A stretch of 64,000 nt of DNA, from NCBI RefSeq assembly GCF_036588685.1, contig NC_086383.1, forward strand, positions 39,812,171 through 39,876,170, given 5' to 3'. Both the position numbers and the translations under genes were made by a program. Position 1 is the stretch's first letter, and each line of letters opens with the position of its first letter. Below the pieces are notes generated by a model. It searched no databases and was not told the origin of the DNA. It saw only the letters and a program-made list of their open reading frames with translations. This document shows positions 38,601 to 50,405 of this stretch, in pieces. The stretch is from Mytilus trossulus. Taxonomy: Eukaryota > Mollusca > Bivalvia > Mytilida > Mytilidae.

Positions 38601-41600
38601 ATTAAGGGTTGCTGCTCACAAGGAAGCTATTAAACCAAGAGTTTCAAAGATGAAGTTGAAATCATCCATTCATAAATTTTACGGAAGCCATCACGAGTTG
38701 GTTGACAGTTATGGAATAACCGTTTCACAGATGATATCGGATATATTCCTTATGTCGTAACTGCCATTCTCTCCCCTTTTCACGAATGTGACCTACCAAA
38801 TTATACTATTAAGGGGATTTGCAATATTATATATACACTACGGGTGCCACATGTGGAGCAGGATAATTTATTCTGCTTACCCTTCTTCAGCACCTGAGAT
38901 CACCCCCGGTTTTGATGGGTTCGTGTTGCTTAGTCTTTAGTTTTCTTTGTTGTGTCTTGTGTCTTGTATACTACATATGTATTATTTGTCTGTTTTGACT
39001 TCCAGAGCAATGCAGAGGTTACCACGATGAATATTTCGTCCATGGCAACGGACATATGTGATTTTCCTGATAATATGCAAAACACTCACAATTTTCACCT
39101 GAAAATCTAAATTTTTTTAAATCTTATTTCGTTAACACAATGAGAGTGTTGACCATTAATAACTTGTGAGAATTGGATATCGCTTGATATCAACTCTCGT
39201 TATCTGATTTAAATACTATTATCGCTATTTTACGAACTTTTCTTTTGATCTTTTTTTGTGATAACTCGCTTGAGATGGAAAACCATCGCTAGAAACTAAA
39301 AAGACACGTGGCGTTGCTCATGAAATTGACATGAAATTGACAACGGCGTCATAGATAAAATAGCGATAAACAGATTATCATCGGTGATCTTAGTCCATCA
39401 GCTGGTAGGGCAAAAATTCAGTTCTGTGTTACACCCCAGGGTACCGCAATTTTTTTGTATAAATTTAAAGAGCAATATCTGAAGAATATTTTAAGAGGTG
39501 TTAGACTTTTGAAAAAGTGTCCAAAAGGGGTTAAAAGGGGGCTCATTTCAGGGTACATCAAAAATTTTGTTTTGCACATTATTACAGAAAAATGTAAAAA
39601 TAACTAATTATTCAGTACTATACTTTTTATTAAATGGAACACATCATATCATATTAAAACGCAGGCTAATTCTTATATCGTAGAGAACCAAGAAAAAAGA
39701 GGGAGGGTCAATTTCCAAAAGTCATGATTTTGAATGAAAAGAAGCATACGTACTAATTTTCTTGATAAAATGGTATATTTTTTCACATTGAAACATACAG
39801 CATAAAGTATATACAAGGCTGTTGAAAAAAATGTTAAAGGTAAGAAACAAAAACATAGAATCAACGACAAACACAAACATAAGAAATGCACGATTTTGTC
39901 ACAAATTTATACATCGCATTCATGGACTAACTCACATATTAAAACACACACAACTGCCAGGGTTTCTAGATTTCTATTTCTTTTTTAAATTTAACAACCG
40001 CATCACCACATTTTAAGGTCACACAGAAGGTCAATCCTTAAAATCATCATCAGGTTGGTCACCGGCATCTACCAAATTATCATTATCATTTTTTCCATCA
40101 TCTGTGTCGTCATCGTTAGCAATATCAACGATTTGATAATGCTTATATCAACAAGCTTTCAAGCATTAACATACAGCTATCTGTTTAGGATAAACTTTTT
40201 TGAACACATGAACATATTTTTTGGCACAACCAGCTTTACATGAACAGCACATCAGAATTACCAAAGCATCTAACGCTGGTGGTTGGTCTAGAAAATGGAT
40301 ACTGATCAAAGCGCACTAAACAATCCAACCATAGTTTTTTGGCAACAGACCAGTGTTGTGTTTAAGAGCAGATTTCCAAATCTTCGTCTGAAATTGCTTG
40401 TTTAATGTACTTTAACATTGTATCTTTTGCATTTCCAAACGTTCTGATCTTTATTTAGCGATATTTTTAATTTCGTAGCCATATATAGAACACGAAAACC
40501 TCTCGAGTGCTTTGACAACTCCTCGCCAACCTCTTCCAAGCTTTCACCAAGATGGAATAGACCTTCTGAAAACTCCTCATAACGTGTCAAAAAGCCGAAT
40601 GCTTTGCTTTTTTTCTTTACCAGACAAAACACTTACTGAATCACAACCTGTATTGGCGCGAAGTCCTGGTAGTTTTCGACAAACATTCTCACCAAATTTG
40701 CACACATTGATTGCACATTTAATAATCTGCATTTGGGAGATGTATTTGTCAGACTTACAATGTTAGAATTGATATGCAACTGTGAAAATAGTAAGCCAAT
40801 ACTTCCACAACAGTGTCAGAAGGTTTTTTAACAATGGAGTCGTGATCTTTGTCAGCTGCATGTTTTTGCATTTTATTAAGAAACATTTTTTATCGGCTTC
40901 TTCCTGTTTGATTATAAACTAAATCCATTCTACGCTATTTCATTTTCAACATATATTTTGTGGCACATACTTCCATGTAAATCAAATAATTCCATACATT
41001 CAAGCTTTAAGTGTAAATCTATAGGATTAGTTACTTTTTTCAAAACAAAATAATTCAACAAAAGCAACTTTGTTTCCCCCAACTGACAAACATTTCTTCC
41101 ATTCCCAAGAACACGATTGTGATGGTTCAAAACTTATCGTAATGATTTGCCCTCCCAAGGACCTGCCGTTCTAATTTCGTTATGAATATTGTGCGATACT
41201 ATTCAGTGGAAAATCAATGCGTGACCACTTTTCGAAACTAAAAGGATGGTTTTTAAAATAACAATTTTTGCCAAATCGAAAAAAGTGCTTGGTATCCTAG
41301 TAATGGTTTGAATAACTGCCATGTCATCAAATATCCACATGATTTCCTTAGGAATGAGCCTTTTCTAAAAGACCACTCGGAACAGGTTTAAATTTTCATT
41401 ACATGTGTACCATCAAAGTTTGCAAGAGACATTGGAAAAGGACCTAATTTAAACTGGAGAACCTACCGCATAACTATCTTGTCTGGGCTATGACAAGCAG
41501 GCGACTTTTTTTCATCTGCTCTCAATGTTTTGTTGTTCTTATCAGCCATTAACTGCATGCCTTTTTGTTCCTTTTTTAAAAATGTTTGCAATGCTTTTCT

Positions 41601-44600
41601 TTTTTGAAGATATCGGTTGACTTTTGAATAAGGCGTTCCGTAATGAAAATTTCTGAAGCAAATTTTCCCTTTTCATACGCGTTAAGAAGGTCACTCATTA
41701 ATTCCGAAGATGCAAAAGAACCCGAGAACAAGCCATATAATTGCTCAGATGTTATAATGGAACTGGCCAGCTTTAATTTGCAGTGTCTGAAACAATTTCA
41801 AAACATCAGAAACTAACTCGCTTCATTCGAGTTCTTCCGAGTTTTTTTTGGGCGGATGTTTCAGGGTTAACAATTCCTACCAAGTCTCGACATTTTAATG
41901 ATATTGAAGCTCTTTCATGTGCATTTAGCAACCAACGTTTATCAGAATCTTTATTTAAACTGAAACCAACAAAGCCATTTTTGTTTGTATCTCTAAGAAA
42001 CATAAGAAAGTCAAAAGTATTGCCAAACCCCACAAGTGACTATTTGACGTTCGTTCAAAGCGATGTTTGTCGATTAAATGACTTAACAATCTTAAGTCAA
42101 TCACTTCATAGCTAAAACACAAAATGTTATCAAGCACACCTTTATTGAGTTCGATAGAGTGCACCTTATCTGAACGCAAAAAAATCCCCTTTATTTGTAA
42201 TTTGTTCATCATTATTTCGTTACACATTCACTTTTTTAAAATAATTTGTCTCACAAAAACATCATAAATCGACAATTAAATGTTTATTTTAAGTTGCAAA
42301 TTGATAATGCTTATGTGTGAATACATTGTTCATGTTGTATACTGAATCAAAGACGGTAATTTAATGATTTCCGGTATTTTACGAGTATTTGCAAGTACAT
42401 ATATTTTATTAACTAATTCATATTTTAGACGATATATAAATACTGCAAATGATTTAAACATTGCATAATGATTAATTCTCAAGTTTAATTAACAAAAACG
42501 GGTAATTGTATAACGAATTTCTTTATAAAAGGAGAAAATATGCTTAATTTGAACCCAAAAAATCGGATTGTTTGTAATGTAAAAAACATTTTTTTCAAAC
42601 AAAAAATCTTCCTAGTTACATTTAGTATGATAAGTTTTGTATCTGTTTTAGTTGTTTAAACCTATACTTTATTTTTTTTTAATTGCTTGATATTAAAAAA
42701 AATAATTAAAAATTACTAAGTCGTGATTGCTAAATGAGGGGACCATTGGAAGGGACGTTTTTAATCCTCTTTTGGACACTTTTTTTTTAGTCTAACACCT
42801 TGTATTTTATCAATAAGATAATGAAGTTGAATTCTATCAAAAAAAATCGCGGTACCCTGGGGTGTAACACAAACTCCTTAACTAGAGCGCTTTTGAGAAC
42901 TAGCTGATGGACTATCTCAACTCGATTGCTTTTATCGCTTTCTGCGTACCGGCTAAAGCGAGAAAAACAATCTCGTTGAGATGATAAAAGATAATCTATA
43001 AAAAGTAATAATAAACTCGCGGAAGGCTAGTTTATCATTATATGAAAATTAAATAACTCGAGTTTGTATCAAGCGATATCCCATTCTAACTAGTTATGAT
43101 ACCTATAAATATCTTACTGTACATTTCATATACGTGCTGACCTCGAGCTCAATATCTATGCTTGTTGGTTTATTGTTTAAAAGGGGACATTTAGTAAACA
43201 TCAGCTTCAAAACACGACCATAGATTAACTGCCATATTTTCACAACAATACTAACCGAGTGAAATATTTTTTGACGATTATACGATATGGATTCTTAAAA
43301 AAATGGTAAAATCGTGCACAGAAGACTACGTTTATGCTATATGCATGCATTGGTTCAAGAGTTGGATTACCAATCTTTTTCATCAGTCGCTTGTTTCATA
43401 TGACTTTAAATGTTACTGACATGATTTATAATAAACCTTTCTTTATCTGTCCGTTGACTAAGGATTCAACTCCCTCAGGCAAAGTTGACATTAGATGGTT
43501 TATGCCTTTTTCTTTTAGGTATTTTTTGTAATATAGCTTTTCAACCTTTTTTTACTTATACATCCGCAGCTTTCAAATACTACAGTATTTGGCTTTGAGC
43601 GTTCTTGATGAGAGTAATTCCAGAAAAACGCTTCTGACGCATAAAATAATTAAACAAGTTGTTTTCAATTTTTTACAGCACTGGTTCGATACCTCTGCTG
43701 GTGGACTATCAGTCCCCGAGGGTATCATCAGATCAGTATTACTTCGGTACTGACTTGTTTCAAAAGAAACCTTTCTGAGTTTGTCCGTTTATAAATTATT
43801 AAATTTTATAGAAACTAAGGGTTCAACTCCATCAGGCAAAGTTAACCTTTGATGGATTTTGCCTTTTTCTTTTGGGTATTTGTTGTCTGATAGTTCTTCA
43901 ACCGTATCGGTTCTTATACATCCTCGGCTTTCAAATATTTGGCTTGAGCATTCCAGATCGATGAAGGCTTGAAAAGTGCTTCGGACGCATAAAATTGTTA
44001 AACGTGTTGCTTTCAATTTGTTACAGCATTCATCAGCTGTTTAGGTACTTATACGTCCTCGGCTTCCAAACATTTGACTATGAGTGTTCCTGATGAGGGT
44101 AAATCCGGAAATGCTCTACGGACAAATAAAATTATCAGTTCATTTTTTTTTACAGCACTGGATCGAAAAACAAATATTTAACACATCAACAAACGACAAC
44201 CACTGAATAACAGGCTCCTGACTTGGGGCAGGCACATACATACATAGTGTGGAGGGGTTAAACATGTGAATAGAATCTTAACTAGCCACTTACCTTGGAA
44301 AGTGGTGTTACAGTACAATACAGAACGAACTATACAAATCATTTGAAAAAGGCTTAACTAATCTGAAGGATATACATAGCAATATGTCTAACAATAACAC
44401 AGATTGGACGTGACCGGACAATTTTATATCCTAACAATAAAAAGACAATAAGCACTGATCTGAGAGTATTCACAGTTACTGACAGCTAGTTCAAAGCCAC
44501 TAATAACTAAAAGTCATGCATCTTAGACTAAATTATCAGTCAGTACACATAAACATCCAATGCATTTAGTGTAAAGACGTCATAAATAGTCAGAGAAAAA

Positions 44601-47600
44601 CATGACTTTTTGCAAAACAGGTATGGACATATTGTAAATCCATGAATGTGTATATGTATAAAACAATAATATTTTATTAATTTGCTTTTAATCTAATGAT
44701 AACAAAATCAATATTAATACCAATAAAAACAATATTCAATGATCTAATTACAGTGTTCAATTGGTAACCCTTTAGAATAAGTTTATCTAAAGGTTTGATA
44801 AATTTACCGAATCGTTTCTAAATTTCCGGGCATGGTAACAACATTTCCGTAAATAAGAAGATGTGTTATACAGTTTGAAATAAGTTTTTTTTACAGGTAC
44901 AACCAAATCTTTGTATTATGGAAGAATTTAGTTAAGGTTAGTTTTAAGTTATTTGTGGTAACGAAATCCCTGGCTTAAGGATGTTTGCTTGTCATGTTTT
45001 GTCATGTTTTGGAGTTTTTTGTCAGATTTTCGAAATCCTCTGGTTTTATCCATTTCAATGCCTTAAAAAAAAATGCCCATGAACCCCCATATTTCTTTTT
45101 ATAAATCTTTTCCATGTATAATTATAAGCAATTTGTAAAAGTTTTATAAATTTTTATTTATTTTTGATAGTTTTTGAGAATTTTAACTGATCAATGATAC
45201 AGCTATGAAAAGTCAAGAGATAATATTTTCCCGCCGAAATTGCAATGGCTAATATCACCAAAACAAGCACATTGACCCCTTAATTTTTTTGCTTTTTTGC
45301 TTCTTCAATTAATCCCTTATCAATATATTTAGACAATATACGTATAGTGTCTTGAAATATGAAATTTATTTGTATGAGGCTTAGAAACGGGAAAATGCGA
45401 GGTTCTACCGAGCATTTTCCCGTTTCGTGCCGAATACAAATAAATTTCATATTTCAAGACACTTTACGTATATTGTTTTTACACTGAAATCGAAAAAAAA
45501 AATGAAAAATGAAAAAAACGTGTAACAAAAATTGTTAAAACAAGTGTTTGGAATTTCCCTCTTGAGGTACCATTTTGGGGTATTTCCCTATGGACGTAGT
45601 CCAGGTGGTAAGACATTGGCGTATTAAGGAATTAGAAAGGAAAAATGAACTTAATTAATAACATTTGATAAACATGATATATAAATAACCAATTTGAAGA
45701 CATAAAAGTTTAAATTGAAAAAAGTTTGACCATTGTTACTTTACGTTGTCATGGTCGTGACGTGATGTTGTTGATGAAATACATTAAGGAGGCAGGGCTT
45801 ATAGGTCAGTTGGGGTCATTGACGTATAAAGCTAACGTTTATACGTATAGCTTTATCTGTACAGTAAACTAGCTGTTTTATGGAAAGTTATTTGTTATGA
45901 AACTGAGCAGCAGAGTTCCCTAATAATTTACCAGTATTACATAGATTACTTTTTGAACCTTTTGGATTATAGCTCTTCATCTTTTATATAAGCTTTGGAT
46001 TTCAAATATTTTGGCCACGAGCATCACTGAAGAGACATGTATTGTCGAAATGCGCATCTGGTGCAACAAAATTGGTACCGTTGATTTTATTACTACCACT
46101 GGGTCGATGCCTCTGCTGGTGGACTATTAGTCCCCGAGGGTATCACCAGCCCAGTAGCCAGTACTTCGGTACTGGCATGAAAATACGGATTTTTTGTGTT
46201 ATTAAAATTTGCTGTTACAAAATATTAAAAATTATTATAAATTAAGGAATGTATCTCCCTCGTGCAAAGCTCTGATTCCTTTCACGAATTTGGCTATACT
46301 TTTTGAACCTTTTGGATTATAGCTCTTCATCTTTTATATAAGCTTTGGATTTCAAATATTTTGGCCACGAGCATCACTGAAGAGACATGTATTGTCGAAA
46401 TGCGCATCTGGTGCAACAAAATTGGTACCGTTGATTTTATTACGTTCGATAAATTAAAAAAAATCCCGCCACAACAGTCACGGGCATAGCGAACTAATTG
46501 TGAAATCTAAACAACATTAAATGGTGCCAAAGGAACATCACTATCGGTATTTCCGGTTTTTTTTGTAAATCTGCACAGTGACAGTGCTGGCACCAGTATA
46601 TCACAGAAATTAACAACTATTTGTCACCGTATGGTACATAGTCCTCTCTATGGAAGAAATATAAATCAAAAGCTGGAGTTTATTTTTTTTTCCATATTTT
46701 GGCTACATCTAAGGGCTTTAAATTAGGAAATGATTCAAGATTTAATTGTTGATTGATTGAAACTAGTGCGAATAAAGATAGAAAATTGCAAACGTTATTT
46801 CATATTTATTTATTTTTCTTAGTGTATTACGATTATTTGGGATGCTTTCTAGACTCGGAGAATAGAACGGTACCTTATGAAAAGATATATTCAGACTACA
46901 TGACAAATACAAGATGTTCAAGCTATTGTTGTGCTATGTCAAATTATACCTACATTGGGACAGAGGTACGTACGCTTAATTGTTTTTTTGCTAAAGCATA
47001 CACTGCTCTTGTATTTGTTACTACCTTGAATGTGGCAGGTCGTGAGTTTGAACTCAGGCCGGGTCTAACCATGGACTTTGATATGTGCTGCCTCTCCGCT
47101 AAGTACTTTAAGTATGAAAGACTGTTCGACTTGTCATAATGATGGTTCCTGGTAAAGTAACGACATGTCATCTATCATAAGACAAGGCCTTGAAGGCATA
47201 CAACTTTGCTCAGTGCTCTGAGCACTAAATTCGTGCTCGAAACATGAAATTCAGCAGTTTGATTGGTTGATTTTCGAGTTTGAGTACAAAATTTATGCTC
47301 GTAAGTTTTATGACCCTGAAGCCTGAACTTCTTTTTTTTAAATATATTATAAAAAGCATCATTGACACCCAATTAAAGTTTTGTAAATTTTGGCCGTTTG
47401 AATAATCTTAGGGTTTATTTATAGCTTTTGTTAAATATTAATTTACTTTCAGTAACAACTGTGAAGCTTAGCTTAGTGTTATATCGTTCTGATGTCATCG
47501 ATCATCCTTAATCGAATCAGAAATACACAAAATCGCTTTCTCTTTTTATGAAAGCAACAACTTTATAATCCAAATTTGCGTTCCACAGTCCTTAGTTTCG

Positions 47601-49655
47601 AATAGATATTAGAAGGTGTGGAAGGAGACAACTATCCATCCTAGTAATAAAAGAGAGAAACAAACCATTATAAGTCAAAGTACGGTCTTCAACACGGAGC
47701 CTAAGCTCAAACCGAACAGCCAGCTATAAAGGAACCCCAATAATGACTAGCGCAAATTTATTCAAACGAGAAATCCAACGGTCTTTGAACAACAAGAAAC
47801 GAGACCCATTTATGAACCACATCAACAAACGGCAACCATTGACCATTAAGTTCCTGACTTAGGACAAGTGATGTGTTTGATGTACTTTTGTCTATGTTCT
47901 TTGTCTTTTTTAGCCGTGTTATTGTCAGTTTATTTGTTCTACCTATGAGTTTGAATGTACCTCTGGTATCTTTCACCCGTCCTCTTCACCTTTGGCGTGC
48001 TTTTTATTTTGTAGTCCTAACAATTATGACGCCCTGAAATGCTAACTTATTTTTTGGCTTGATTGCATAATTTTATAAAGGAATATCATTCTGATCCTAT
48101 ATGATAAGAATATGAGAGCCCCTCCCTCAAAAAACAAAATATACAAAACAATAAAGAAAAGAGAATCATAAGGTTCTATAAATCAAGACAATAGAATAAC
48201 GCGGTGATAAAATATAAATAATAAAGATTAATGAACAAAAATATAAAGGATAATGATTTTGATTTAGATTTTTGGTGTTTGGACGCCACTTTTAAGCACC
48301 GCATTTCGGCTATTTCGTGGACGCCATTTTTTGTTGGTGAAGGAAGCCGGATTGCCGGGAGAAAACGACCGACCTTCGATAGGAAACTTGACACTCCTAG
48401 TCAATTAGGATTGGAGTCGAGCGCATCCGCATGAGCGGGTTCGAACTCACAACCTCAGTGATTACAGTAAACCCTAACACCCAGCTACCGAGGTCCCCTA
48501 AAGGGTAATGAAAAATGACATAAAAAACAATACTAACGAATACAGGACTGAACTATCTCAATCAAGACTCTTATATTACTATGAACTATTTAAAACAAAC
48601 TTTTAAATAACAGGTTGGAAATGAATGCTTCTGTGGAAACGACAGCTCACTATTTATTCCAATGCCACAAACAGATTGTAATCACGGATGCTTTGGAAAT
48701 AAAGGAGAGAAATGCGGAGGGATTTGGCGCTTGAGTATTTATAAAATCGGTAATATTACTCTATATAATTATAGAAATACGAAAATATTTGTTGAGAAAA
48801 GAATCTATCAAGTCCAAATTTTCCTTATAATCTCTATTATTTTAACTTAATTAATTTTAGAGCTTGTTTTAAAATATTATGAAGTAATCAAAGCTGAATA
48901 ATACACAATATAGATAGGAAAGTGTGGTATAAACGACAAGGAGACAACTCTCAGGATACCGAAGTCACAATGTATTTATAACTAGTTAACAAATATAGGT
49001 AAAAGTACGGCCTTCATCACGGAGCCTAATCTCATACCGAACATCAAGCTATCAATGGCTCCAAAAGGACAAGTGTAGATTATTTCCAATAGGAAAACCA
49101 ATGGTTGAACATATAAAACAAACGAGAAATAAGAAACACATATAGACCACACCAACAATTGACAACCACAGAACAACAAGCTCCTTCCTGACTTCTAATC
49201 AAAATCAGACATCCACTCTGCACATCGCGCCAAACAAATACTAGTATAAAGAAGTAGATTTAACTTATATGATTTTAAATAAACCAAATCTCTGCACCCT
49301 CAATGACAAATAATTTTATATCTATTTTTTAAAAGCATGTCCTAATGATGATCCCAGTCGCACACCAACATTACAAATACCTGATACCAGTACACATTTG
49401 CCAACATTAGACGAAGTATTGGAAAATATCGCTAAAATTCAAAAGGAAATTTCAGTCGATCGAAAAGAAACGACAGCTTATAAGAATACAAAAGTTTCGG
49501 CAAAGGACGACCGGATGTCATCGAAGTCAATTGGAATTGTGGGAATTCTTGTTGTGGTGTTGCCATTCCTTGTATTGTTTCTTCTTGATATTGTTACTTG
49601 GGTCTGTCCAGGAGCAAGGGCTAAAAATCGTAACCTTAGAAAAGTTGTTGATTAA
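35544..49655 (+). CDS. WSC-domain single-pass membrane protein, paralog C (4 exons, 224 aa)
   Basis: Exons are 35544-35619, 46823-46965, 48614-48749 and 49336-49655, phases 1, 0, 1, joined frame open to TAA. The signal peptide begins MQGVPNILNFGTLLHVL; WSC cysteines are all present with FIPMPQTDC and KCGG; the membrane helix is at about residues 183-202. Exon 4 is two codons shorter than in A and B, removing two residues just before the final VVD, and the tail reads KNRNLRK. Intron 1 is 11.2 kb, swollen by a reverse-transcriptase fragment, a 3.9 kb inverted-repeat element and dispersed repeats; introns 2 and 3 are short. Because of that long intron, the link between exon 1 and exon 2 is less certain than in A and B, but no other exon-1-like sequence was seen between them. 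Confidence 0.8.
35690..36000 (-). repeat. Dispersed repeat, reverse copy in intron 1 of gene C
   Basis: Reads TGCCTGTCCCAAGTCAGGAG to TAGTTGTCTCATTGGCAATC; the reverse of the 49965-50405 family. Confidence 0.75.
36340..36515 (+). repeat. Dispersed repeat ending CGGTATACTACTGTTGCCTT
   Basis: Contains TGTGTCGTAGTTCTCCTCTT and ends GCGGTATACTACTGTTGCCT; it looks like a retroelement 3' end. Single copy in this window. Confidence 0.4.
36515..38390. other. Gene-free part of intron 1 of gene C
   Basis: A/T-rich sequence. 37490-37720 is a decayed copy of the 49965-50405 repeat and explains a 121-codon open frame. Nothing else recognised. Confidence 0.5.
38390..38990 (+). mobile_element. Retroelement reverse-transcriptase C-terminal fragment, intron 1 of gene C
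   Basis: Frame-broken translation gives MKLKSSIHKFYGSHHELVDS and YGITVSQMISDIF, a C-terminal block common to retroelement polyproteins of molluscs and fish. It is followed by a 3' tail with GGGTGCCACATGTGGAGCAG. 5' truncated; stops and frame shifts present. Paired with 54500-55195. Confidence 0.65.
39157..43101 (-). mobile_element. 3.9 kb terminal-inverted-repeat element, intron 1 of gene C
   Basis: The outer repeats are ATAACTTGTGAGAATTGGAT (left) and, on the other strand, ATAACTAGTTAGAATGGGAT (right), both continuing into ATCGCTTGATA. Inner inverted words include GTGTTACACCCCAGGGTACC (39427) against GGTACCCTGGGGTGTAACAC (42851). The target duplication is not clear. The interior carries a decayed minus-strand gene (40050-42230). 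The arms are several hundred bases long but diverged, so it is old. Confidence 0.72.
40050..42230 (-). pseudogene. Decayed gene of a GCDS-motif uncharacterised family inside the 3.9 kb element
   Basis: Minus-strand translation with many stops contains LPGLRANTGCDSVSVLSGKE (around 40670-40610) and DQPPALDALVILMCCSCKAG then C (around 40290-40225). I recall this order, a (F)TGCD block followed by a PPAPxAxxxxxxCxCKxxC end, from an unnamed protein family common in fish, corals and molluscs. Upstream pieces with open stretches lie at 41806-42033 and 41955-42227. The role is unknown; its position inside inverted repeats suggests a mobile-element protein. Confidence 0.5.
43350..44160 (+). repeat. 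Tandem copies of a ~340 bp dispersed repeat
   Basis: Two to three diverged units share TCAGGCAAAGTT, CTCGGCTTTCAAATATTTGG and GGACGCATAAAATTGTTAAA. 43684-43760 (CTCTGCTGGTGGACTATCAG) also occurs at 46098-46170. Confidence 0.65.
44380..45330. other. Unassigned part of intron 1 of gene C
   Basis: No coding signal and no repeat recognised with confidence. Confidence 0.4.
45333..45476. repeat. 144 bp hairpin
   Basis: Arms ACAATATACGTATAGTGTCT...GGGAAAATGC and GCATTTTCCC...TACGTATATTGT pair over about 60 bases around GAGGTTCTACCGA. Same architecture as the hairpin at 1812-1944 but a different sequence. Confidence 0.8.
45948..46443 (+). repeat. Direct repeat of identical 146 bp copies, period 350 bp
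   Basis: 45948-46093 and 46298-46443 are identical over 146 bases (ACTTTTTGAACCTTTTGGAT to TTGATTTTATTAC). Between them lies the CTCTGCTGGTGGACTATTAG block seen at 43684. The unit is related to the array at 43350-44160 and to the GACGAAACGC family. Confidence 0.9.
46823..46965 (+). CDS. Gene C exon 2, first half of WSC domain
   Basis: Acceptor TTTTTCTTAG ends at 46822; donor GTACGT starts at 46966. It encodes DYLGCFLDSENRT and TRCSSYCCAMSNYT. Its bases are closer to gene A than to gene B. Confidence 0.88.
46985..47165 (+). repeat. tRNA-like SINE, intron 2 of gene C
   Basis: Shares CTCTTGTATTTGTTACTACC, a B-box-like GAGTTTGAACTC and TTCCTGGTAAAG with 12015-12260. Gene B lacks it. Confidence 0.65.
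47870..47990 (+). repeat. Retroelement 3' tail fragment, intron 2 of gene C
   Basis: GAGTTTGAATGTACCTCTGG and TATCTTTCACCCGTCCTCTT match the tail at 55120-55195. Confidence 0.55.
48275..48500 (+). repeat. Second SINE-like family, intron 2 of gene C
   Basis: Contains GACCTTCGATAGGAAACTTG and GAGCGGGTTCGAACTC; pair of 23035-23235. Confidence 0.6.
48614..48749 (+). CDS. Gene C exon 3, second half of WSC domain
   Basis: Acceptor AATAACAG ends at 48613; donor GTAATA starts at 48750. It encodes VGNECFCGNDSS through KCGGIWRLSIYKI; the second Cys of the ECxC pair is preceded by Phe instead of Tyr. Confidence 0.88.
48915..49260 (+). repeat. Dispersed repeat, old copy in intron 3 of gene C
   Basis: Orthologous to the interrupted copy in intron 3 of gene A; both end CAAGCTCCTTCCTGACTTCT. 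Confidence 0.7.
49336..49655 (+). CDS. Gene C exon 4, stalk, membrane helix and tail
   Basis: Acceptor TTTTAAAAG ends at 49335. It begins ACPNDDPSRTPT, followed by the conserved stalk and membrane helix; the tail lacks two residues found in A and B. The 3' flank resembles that of A and B until about 49930, where a dispersed repeat takes over. Confidence 0.88.
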
Positions 49656-49964
49656 AAAATATTTCTATCAATTTAAATCGATACATGTACTGGAATGGAG
49701 AACTAAACGACGAGTTAAAATTTAATAATTATGAAAAAAAATAGCATTACGAGAACATGCGTGTAATGGAATTCCATACTATTTGTCGAAACCTCACGTC
49801 ATTAAGGAGGAAGCGCAAATTGTGGAACTTAAAAGAGTGAAGTGAATTTCATTGTCGGAATCCTGCTTATGTTATTTTGGAACCAAAATCCGTATACTTA
49901 AGAAATAACATTCGATTATATCTTCTTTGTTTATGAATCTTTGCTTTGATGCGATTAAAATTAA

Positions 49965-50405
49965 AAAGAAGATGTGGTATGATTGCCAATGAGACAACTA
50001 TCCACAGAAGACCGAAATGACACAAACATTAACAACTATAGGTCACCGTACGGCCTTCAACAATGAGCATTGCCCATACCGCATAGTCAGCTATAAAAAG
50101 CCCCGATAGGACAATGTTAAACAATTCAAACGAGAAAACTAACGGCCTTATTTATGAAAAAAATGAAAGAAAAACAAATATGTAACACAAAAACAAACGA
50201 CAACCACTGAATTACAGGCTCCTGACTTGGGACAGGCACATACATCAATAATATGGCGGGGTTAAACATGTTAGCGGGATCCCAACCCTCTCCTAACCTG
50301 GGACAGTGGTATAACAGTACAACATAAGAACGAACTATAAAAATTAGTTGAAAAAGGCTTAACTCATCAATTAGACAAAAAATACAAGTGGACATACAAT
50401 TGAAC
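49965..50405 (+). repeat. Dispersed ~450 bp repeat, near-complete copy after gene C
   Basis: Closest relative of 15340-15760; it begins GATGTGGTATGATTGCCAAT and ends in CTTAACTCATCA. It truncates the conserved 3' flank of gene C. Partial copies lie at 18915-19000, 37490-37720, 44170-44370, 47590-47860, 52580-52720, 53580-53710, 62165-62285 and 63780-63990. Confidence 0.8.

Noticed and set aside
41783..42115. 110-codon plus-strand frame
   Set aside because: Shadow of the minus-strand decayed gene in the 3.9 kb inverted-repeat element.
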